A DNA stretch of 10,966 nucleotides. Source: Candidatus Parabacteroides intestinavium (GTDB lineage: Bacteria > Bacteroidota > Bacteroidia > Bacteroidales > Tannerellaceae). Position 1 is the stretch's first letter, and the number at the start of each line of letters is the position of its first letter. Below are positions 5,952 through 10,966 of this stretch, piece after piece. A program made the translations under genes and the position numbers. The notes beneath the pieces are model-generated. The model saw only the letters and a program-made list of their open reading frames with translations, was not told where the DNA came from and made no database searches. The stretch is from NCBI GenBank assembly GCA_019118725.1, contig DWYO01000184.1, forward strand, positions 1 through 10,966, written 5' to 3'.

Positions 5952-8156
5952 ATGGAATCAGCACTTTTCTGGATTGTGCCTGTATCATCGATTATAGCTT
6001 TGGTACTGGCGTGGTATTTTTACAAACAAATGATGCGCGAAAGCGAAGGTTCTCCCACTATGATCAAAATCGCTTCGCATGTACGGCAAGGCGCAATGTC
6101 TTATCTGAAGCAACAGTACAAGATTGTCGCGCTGATCTTCTTATGTTTAGTTATTCTGTTCTCGATCATGGCTTACGGCTTCAACCTGCAGAACCATTGG
6201 GTTCCGATTGCGTTCCTGACTGGCGGATTCTTCTCCGGATTATCCGGTTTCTTAGGAATGAAAACGGCTACGTATGCTTCGGCCCGAACCGCCAATGCAG
6301 CCCGGAATTCGTTGAATAAAGGCCTGCGTGTGGCATTCCGAAGCGGAGCTGTAATGGGATTGGTTGTAGTAGGCCTGGGGTTGTTTGACATCTCCTTCTG
6401 GTATCTGCTATTAGAGCAGTTTATTCCAGAAGATGCCATGAACCCGACGGCCAAACTCTGTATAATCACCACCACGATGCTAACCTTTGGAATGGGAGCT
6501 TCCACGCAAGCTCTGTTTGCCCGTGTCGGTGGCGGAATCTACACCAAAGCCGCGGATGTCGGAGCAGACTTGGTCGGAAAGGTAGAAGCCGGTATTCCGG
6601 AAGATGACCCGCGTAATCCGGCCACGATTGCAGATAACGTGGGCGATAATGTAGGAGACGTAGCCGGAATGGGGGCCGACCTGTATGAATCGTATTGCGG
6701 TTCTATCTTGGCAACCTCGGCATTAGGTGCTGCCGCCTTTATCGGGACCGGTGATGTAGACATGCAATTCAAGGCAGTAATTGCTCCGATGCTGATTGCG
6801 GCAGTAGGTATTCTGCTCTCTATTATCGGTATATTCTCTGTAAAGACCAAAGAAGATGCCGGAATGAAAGATTTGCTCAAATCGTTGGCTAAGGGAACAA
6901 ATCTCAGTTCGTTGTTAATCATTATCGCTACCTTCCTTATCTTAAATGCATTAGGATTAGATAATGCGAACTGGATAGCCTGCTCGGTAGTTATCGGATT
7001 GGTAGTTGGAGTAGTAATCGGCCAATCCACCGAATATTATACATCCCAGTCCTACAAACCGACTCAACGATTATCAGAGAGCGGTAAGACCGGGCCTGCC
7101 ACGGTGATTATCTCCGGTATCGGGTTAGGTATGATATCCACCACGATTCCCGTTATAGCGGTAGTAGTCGGTGTTATTCTTTCTTACTGGTTCGCCTCCG
7201 GATTCGATTTCGCCAACATCAATATGGGATTATACGGGATCGGTATTGCCGCAGTCGGCATGTTATCAACATTAGGTATTACCTTAGCTACAGACGCGTA
7301 TGGTCCGATTGCAGACAACGCAGGCGGAAATGCAGAGATGAGCGGACTGGGAGCAGAGGTACGCAAACGTACTGATGCCTTGGATTCCTTAGGAAACACT
7401 ACCGCGGCCACCGGAAAAGGTTTTGCTATCGGTTCGGCAGCACTGACGGGATTAGCTTTATTGGCTTCCTATATTGAAGAAATCCGTATCGGATTAGAGC
7501 GGATCGGCACGGCCATCTTAGAATTACCCAACGGAATAGAAGTTCAGATACACGATGCAAGCTTTACAGATTTCATGATGTATTATGATGTCACATTGAT
7601 GAATCCTAAAGTTTTGTGCGGTATTTTCATCGGAAGCATGATGGCGTTCCTCTTCTGTGGATTGACCATGAATGCCGTAGGGCGCGCTGCTTCACACATG
7701 GTAGAAGAGGTCCGTCGGCAATTCCGTGAAATCAAAGGCATCTTGGAAGGGAAAGCAGAACCTGATTATGCACGTTGTGTACAGATATCCACCAAAGGCG
7801 CACAACGGGAAATGGTATTCCCCTCTTTGTTGGCAATTGCCGCACCGATCCTGACCGGTGTCATCTTCGGTGTTCCAGGCGTAATCGGATTGTTGATCGG
7901 CGGATTATCTTCCGGGTTTGTTCTGGCAATATTCATGGCTAATGCCGGAGGCGCATGGGATAATGCCAAGAAATATGTGGAAGAAGGAAACTTCGGAGGC
8001 AAAGGCGGAGAAGTTCACAAAGCTACAGTTGTGGGCGACACCGTTGGTGATCCGTTCAAAGACACATCTGGTCCGAGCCTGAACATTCTTATCAAACTGA
8101 TGAGTATGGTGGCTATCGTTATGGCCGGCCTGACCGTCTGCTGGAGTCTATTTTAA
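5952..8156 (+). CDS. hppA: Membrane pyrophosphatase (K+-dependent, predicted Na+/H+-pumping)
   Basis: Membrane pyrophosphatases hydrolyse PPi at the cytoplasmic face and export Na+ and/or H+. The 734-residue, roughly 16-helix protein is full length. Substrate and Mg2+ motifs are intact: DVGADLVGKVEAGIPEDDP (202-220), DNVGDNVGD (228-236), DAYGPIADNAGG (448-459) and GDTVGDPFKDTSGPSLN (695-711). GNTTAATGKG (481-490) has Ala485 and Gly488, the pair that marks K+-dependent enzymes (Lys and Thr in K+-independent ones). E246 in ADLYESY sits where Na+-pumping enzymes carry the gate glutamate. T90, F94, D146 and M176 are all present; as I recall, these four define the dual Na+,H+-pumping subfamily described for Bacteroides vulgatus, in the same numbering. 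That agreement also supports ATG 5952 as the start. The gene stands alone with its own promoter region and would recycle biosynthetic PPi into a cation gradient. Confidence 0.95.
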   Translation: MESALFWIVPVSSIIALVLAWYFYKQMMRESEGSPTMIKIASHVRQGAMSYLKQQYKIVALIFLCLVILFSIMAYGFNLQNHWVPIAFLTGGFFSGLSGFLGMKTATYASARTANAARNSLNKGLRVAFRSGAVMGLVVVGLGLFDISFWYLLLEQFIPEDAMNPTAKLCIITTTMLTFGMGASTQALFARVGGGIYTKAADVGADLVGKVEAGIPEDDPRNPATIADNVGDNVGDVAGMGADLYESYCGSILATSALGAAAFIGTGDVDMQFKAVIAPMLIAAVGILLSIIGIFSVKTKEDAGMKDLLKSLAKGTNLSSLLIIIATFLILNALGLDNANWIACSVVIGLVVGVVIGQSTEYYTSQSYKPTQRLSESGKTGPATVIISGIGLGMISTTIPVIAVVVGVILSYWFASGFDFANINMGLYGIGIAAVGMLSTLGITLATDAYGPIADNAGGNAEMSGLGAEVRKRTDALDSLGNTTAATGKGFAIGSAALTGLALLASYIEEIRIGLERIGTAILELPNGIEVQIHDASFTDFMMYYDVTLMNPKVLCGIFIGSMMAFLFCGLTMNAVGRAASHMVEEVRRQFREIKGILEGKAEPDYARCVQISTKGAQREMVFPSLLAIAAPILTGVIFGVPGVIGLLIGGLSSGFVLAIFMANAGGAWDNAKKYVEEGNFGGKGGEVHKATVVGDTVGDPFKDTSGPSLNILIKLMSMVAIVMAGLTVCWSLF

Positions 8157-8184
8157 ACCCAAATCGGTCATTAGACTTTGGGTT
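8156..8184. terminator. Short hairpin directly after hppA
   Basis: AACCCAAA (8156-8163) pairs with TTTGGGTT (8177-8184) around a 13-base loop; the left arm overlaps the last base of the hppA stop codon. The following sequence (AAAGTTAAAAG) lacks a T tract on the plus strand, so termination is possible but not clear. Confidence 0.45.
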
Positions 8185-8194
8185 AAAGTTAAAA

Positions 8195-8357
8195 GCGGAG
8201 TGTATCGAAATGCGGATTTTGCTACACTCCCTTAAGGTGCGTCAGAATGGGTAAGATGCAAGACGCTGAGGGTGAGGGCTAAGGAGTTTACTCGTGTAAA
8301 TGACTGTAGCCCTCATCCCGAAAGCAACGAAGCAGATTGCCCATTATGACACTCCGT
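8195..8357. repeat. Palindromic intergenic element, possible MITE/REP-like repeat and 3'-end structure
   Basis: The space between the convergent genes is filled with inverted repeats. Hairpin A pairs GGAGTGTA (8197-8204) with TACACTCC (8223-8230), extended inside by GAAAT/ATTTT. Hairpin B is a long imperfect stem: GTCAGAATGGGTAA (8241-8254) with TTGCCCATTATGAC (8337-8350), inner GGGTGAGGGCTA (8270-8281) with TAGCCCTCATCCC (8307-8319, one bulge), and a tip TTTAC-TCGT-GTAAA (8287-8300). CGGAGTGT (8196-8203) also pairs perfectly with ACACTCCG (8349-8356), so the block is bounded by inverted ends. GCGTC (8239-8243) / GACGC (8262-8266) offers an alternative fold. No protein is encoded. Its form and position suggest a dispersed palindromic repeat that also ends both transcripts; a structured RNA is the alternative. 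Confidence 0.6.
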
Positions 8358-8359
8358 CT

Positions 8360-9823
8360 TTACTCTTGTAAAGGAGAATCTATAGCCTCTCCCACCCCTT
8401 TTGCCGCCTCCAGCAAATTCCCCTCGGTAACCTGTGTAGGGGTATGAGAAAATTCCGGAATATTGAAGGAAAACAAAGAACGATCATAATAATCGGGTGA
8501 TTCTTGAGGTAAAAGGAATGGTTTCGAACAACGCCCTTCCCCATCCACATGGACCAAGAACGGGCGTGTAAACAGGCCATCCAATCTCCGACTGGCAAAC
8601 ACAAACCAGCGGCTATTCCGGCTCCACGAATGGTAACTCTCCACATCCGAACTATTCACTCCCGGTAACGAATCGATGGCTCCGGTCGTTAAGTCCAGCA
8701 TATACAAATCCGCATCCTTATGCCAAATGGAGAAATTCCCATAATCGGAAAGTGTATAAAGGAGATATTTCCCATCCGGCGATACCCGTGGGAACTTCGC
8801 GCTCCGCCCTTCTGTATGCGCATTGTACAATGTATCGGGAGTCTCTCCTAATGCCCCGGTTGCAGGGTCAAATGCGATCCGTAGCAAACTATATTTCACT
8901 TCGCGGTACCGGTCCGGCATCTTGACGGAATCAGCCGAGCAATAGATAAGCGACTTTCCATCCGGAGTAAAAGCCGGGAAAGTCTCGAAGTGTGCGGACG
9001 AACTTAAAAGAGGAGCAGAATAAACTCGTTTCTTCGCTACATCATAAATCACGACATCCGACTTTTCATCATAAACTTCTATCCGGTTCGGGGAAGAAAA
9101 ATGGAAATCCTGATGGGTCACGTTGGTCGAAAAAGCAATATATCTTCCCGAAGGATGCCAATAAGGATAAACCAAAGAGGTGTTTTTTCCATCGGGCATC
9201 CAATTGATTTTCTCGACCTGTTGATGATCTACCAAATAGGTACCTCCATATCGGCTACGCTGGTGGAACAACATCCGCTCACCTTGATGGGCACAGAAGG
9301 AATGGCAATTCATACAACTATTGTTAGTAACCTTGTTGGTTAATATCGGCTTTTCAACAAAGTTTTCAACCGAACGCTGATAAATCCCCATCTCCTGCCA
9401 CATCCGATATCCGGGGAATATCCGCCGATAAGTCAAATAACCATCTACCGAATCCGGAGATACATAAATAGGGAATTTCTTTATTTTCCAACCACTTACC
9501 TCATCTTTGAAATAAACAGAAGCCTCAATAGCTCCGCCACTTGCCTCTTGCAACAGGTTTTTCCACGCTTTCATCGGTATGTTGAAAACTCCGTTCTTTG
9601 CCTTTACGACAACCTCCTCATCTCCGGTTTTCAACCGAGTTATCCCCTGCATCTGTTCATTCGGAAGCCGGAAATTCAAGGGAGCGATATTCACCGGAAC
9701 CGTCACTTCCTGATAATCCGGGAACAACCCGACTTCGCCCGGTTCCGCCTCGTGGGGAATCTCCGGCTGGCAAGCCGTCAGCAAGGAAATACAACCTACT
9801 ATATAAGTCAATGCCTGTTTCAT
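8360..9823 (-). CDS. Lipoprotein with PD40 (TolB-like) propeller repeats and a CxxCH haem-c site
   Basis: The 487-residue protein starts with a lipoprotein signal (MKQALTYIVGCISLLTAC, lipidated C18), so it is an outer- or periplasmic-facing lipoprotein. Residues about 35-125 look like a beta-rich domain. CMNCH (170-174) is a single c-type haem attachment motif; H174 would be the proximal ligand, and H179, M184 or H187 are possible distal ligands. Four PD40-type beta-propeller repeats follow: YPYWHPSGRYIAFSTN (219-234), FPAFTPDGKSLIYCS (282-296), FPRVSPDGKYLLYT (344-357) and YHSWSRNSRWFVFASRR (397-413). Its ATG overlaps the upstream gene's stop by four bases (ATGA), so the two are translated together. 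A role in electron transfer, redox sensing or envelope assembly is possible but unproven; no substrate can be named. Lipobox and repeats are certain; haem attachment is inferred from one short motif. Confidence 0.82.
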   Translation of the reverse strand: MKQALTYIVGCISLLTACQPEIPHEAEPGEVGLFPDYQEVTVPVNIAPLNFRLPNEQMQGITRLKTGDEEVVVKAKNGVFNIPMKAWKNLLQEASGGAIEASVYFKDEVSGWKIKKFPIYVSPDSVDGYLTYRRIFPGYRMWQEMGIYQRSVENFVEKPILTNKVTNNSCMNCHSFCAHQGERMLFHQRSRYGGTYLVDHQQVEKINWMPDGKNTSLVYPYWHPSGRYIAFSTNVTHQDFHFSSPNRIEVYDEKSDVVIYDVAKKRVYSAPLLSSSAHFETFPAFTPDGKSLIYCSADSVKMPDRYREVKYSLLRIAFDPATGALGETPDTLYNAHTEGRSAKFPRVSPDGKYLLYTLSDYGNFSIWHKDADLYMLDLTTGAIDSLPGVNSSDVESYHSWSRNSRWFVFASRRLDGLFTRPFLVHVDGEGRCSKPFLLPQESPDYYDRSLFSFNIPEFSHTPTQVTEGNLLEAAKGVGEAIDSPLQE

Positions 9824-10966
9824 TTTGCGCTATCCTGTTGATCTTTGAAAAGTTTGAAATAATAATAAAACCAATACGTGTCCCCATACTCCCGATAAAC
9901 CGCCTGCATATTGACATCATTAGCGGAACGGATAGCAAGGACCTTTTGGAATTGCCGGTAACGTTTTTCTATTTCCGGCGCAATGACCGGCACATACGAG
10001 GAGTCAGCCGGCGATTTATCCAGCATCAACCAAGCCTCCTGAAAATGGCGGGGCAACTCCTTCACACCGGAAGTGCGGGCAAACGAATGGAATTTCTCCA
10101 ATTTCTTATCCAGCAAATAGTAACATCCCAAATACTCCCACCCGATACTTTTCGGAGGATGAACCGTCCACAACGAATCGGTCGTCATCAACGAATAAAG
10201 CTGATCCCTTTTTTCCTCCGGAATGCATTTGCCTCTTAAATCCGGATTCTCCTGCATCTTCTCCGGATTCTCCAGATAAACAGAATACTTTTTGGCCCAA
10301 TCCCGGTAGAATGGAGCCGTTTCGAGTAGCTTCAAGTATTTGCGAGCCAACACCTTTTCGCCCCGGATCAGATTAATCTGCACCAAACGTTGCATCATCC
10401 GCGCACTTCCCCCACGCTTGGATTGGGTGATCGCGTCCATCGCATAGCTCTCCGCCATGCCCAAATCCCCGATGGTAAAATGAATATCACACAACATCTT
10501 GGTCATCAACAAAGACTGGTTCCAGGGCAACACCAGACTTTTGGCTCCACGCTGGTCAAAAGCAAAAAGCTCATCTGCCAATTTCCCTTTTTGAGCCAAA
10601 GCCAAATTAAGGTAATTCAAGCTGATATAATCCCGTATTTCCCGTCCTTTATAGCGATGGATAATCGCATCCCATTGCCGTTCATGCGCCAGATAGGCCA
10701 GCTCATCCATCATCCGGTTCTGAATATCCCATTTGTCCGGCATACAATATCTTCCGAATCCGGCCGCTCCCAAAAGGAAAGCTCCAGTCAGTCCCACCTG
10801 CATCCAACGGTTCCGGGTATTCAGACGCGATAATAAAAAGGCGAGCGACAATACTCCCGCCAGCAGGACAACGACCAATACCCATACATAATAAATATAG
10901 TAATGAGGTTGTAATTGGATTTCCAAATACTCCTCCGGGCGGAATCCTTCAGACAAAGGAACCGGG
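9820..10966 (-). CDS. C-terminal part of a large membrane protein with TPR-like helical tail (DUF6057-like), cut by the window edge
   Basis: The open frame runs to the window end with no start codon of its own: the visible 381 residues begin PVPLSEGFRPEEY, and the TTG at 10956 is read as an internal Leu. Two membrane helices are visible (about 27-47 and 57-75 of the visible part), followed by some 300 residues of soluble, mostly helical sequence with repeat-like AYLAHERQWDAIIHRY, NYLNLALAQKGKLADELFAF and GDLGMAESYAMDAI stretches that resemble TPR units. This matches my recollection of a Bacteroidales-specific multi-pass family catalogued as DUF6057; I could not verify that. It ends in TGA overlapping the haem lipoprotein start (ATGA), so the two products probably act together in the envelope. 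Function is unknown. Confidence 0.72.
   Translation of the reverse strand, partial: PVPLSEGFRPEEYLEIQLQPHYYIYYVWVLVVVLLAGVLSLAFLLSRLNTRNRWMQVGLTGAFLLGAAGFGRYCMPDKWDIQNRMMDELAYLAHERQWDAIIHRYKGREIRDYISLNYLNLALAQKGKLADELFAFDQRGAKSLVLPWNQSLLMTKMLCDIHFTIGDLGMAESYAMDAITQSKRGGSARMMQRLVQINLIRGEKVLARKYLKLLETAPFYRDWAKKYSVYLENPEKMQENPDLRGKCIPEEKRDQLYSLMTTDSLWTVHPPKSIGWEYLGCYYLLDKKLEKFHSFARTSGVKELPRHFQEAWLMLDKSPADSSYVPVIAPEIEKRYRQFQKVLAIRSANDVNMQAVYREYGDTYWFYYYFKLFKDQQDSAK

Noticed and set aside
6539..7030. 163-residue open frame on the minus strand opposite hppA
   Set aside because: Antisense shadow; composition mirrors the membrane-helix codons of hppA and shows no motif.
8195..8357. tRNA, riboswitch or CRISPR-like array in the structured intergenic region
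   Set aside because: No cloverleaf with a T-loop or anticodon arm, no recognisable riboswitch core, and the repeats are inverted rather than regularly spaced direct repeats.
9598..10239. 213-residue plus-strand frame across the lipoprotein/membrane-protein junction
   Set aside because: It spans the coupled junction of two real minus-strand genes and its translation resembles no protein family.

Overview
The window looks like chromosomal DNA from a gut-type member of the Bacteroidales (Bacteroides/Parabacteroides-like). This rests on the gene families (a biotin-dependent Na+ pump of the oxaloacetate decarboxylase type, a Bacteroidales-type membrane pyrophosphatase, a PD40 lipoprotein paired with a large membrane/TPR-like protein), on the scarcity of Shine-Dalgarno sequences, and on several -7 boxes of the Bacteroidetes TAnnTTTG type. 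Genus cannot be fixed from sequence reading alone. I see no IS element, phage gene, CRISPR array, tRNA or rRNA.

Layout. (1) 80-3648, plus strand: an oadG-oadA-oadB operon for a three-subunit Na+-translocating biotin decarboxylase. oadG (151-430) is split by a one-base frameshift. oadA carries its own biotinyl domain and overlaps oadB by one base. A long hairpin closes the operon. (2) 3703-4499, plus: a membrane-anchored helix-hairpin-helix protein with its own predicted promoter. (3) 4481-5812, minus: a fusion of a YczE/YitT-like membrane domain to a cytidylate-kinase-like domain, overlapping gene 2 tail to tail by 19 bp. (4) 5813-5951: a divergent promoter region with an 18-bp palindrome. 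(5) 5952-8156, plus: hppA, a K+-dependent membrane pyrophosphatase whose signature residues predict a combined Na+/H+ pump. (6) 8156-8358: a gene-free convergent region packed with inverted repeats, probably a dispersed palindromic element that also serves as a 3'-end structure. (7) 8360-10966, minus: the end of an operon in which a membrane/TPR-like protein (cut by the window edge) overlaps, by ATGA, a lipoprotein with four PD40 beta-propeller repeats and one CxxCH haem-c site.

How the genes fit together. The Oad complex and HppA are both primary cation pumps: one is driven by decarboxylation of a 2-oxo/3-carboxy acid, the other by pyrophosphate hydrolysis. Both would feed a Na+ gradient in an anaerobe living near the thermodynamic limit. 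That functional link is inference from co-location; the two genes are not in one transcript. The minus-strand haem lipoprotein and its membrane partner form a separate, uncharacterised envelope unit, and are the least explained part of the window together with the palindromic element and the membrane-kinase fusion.
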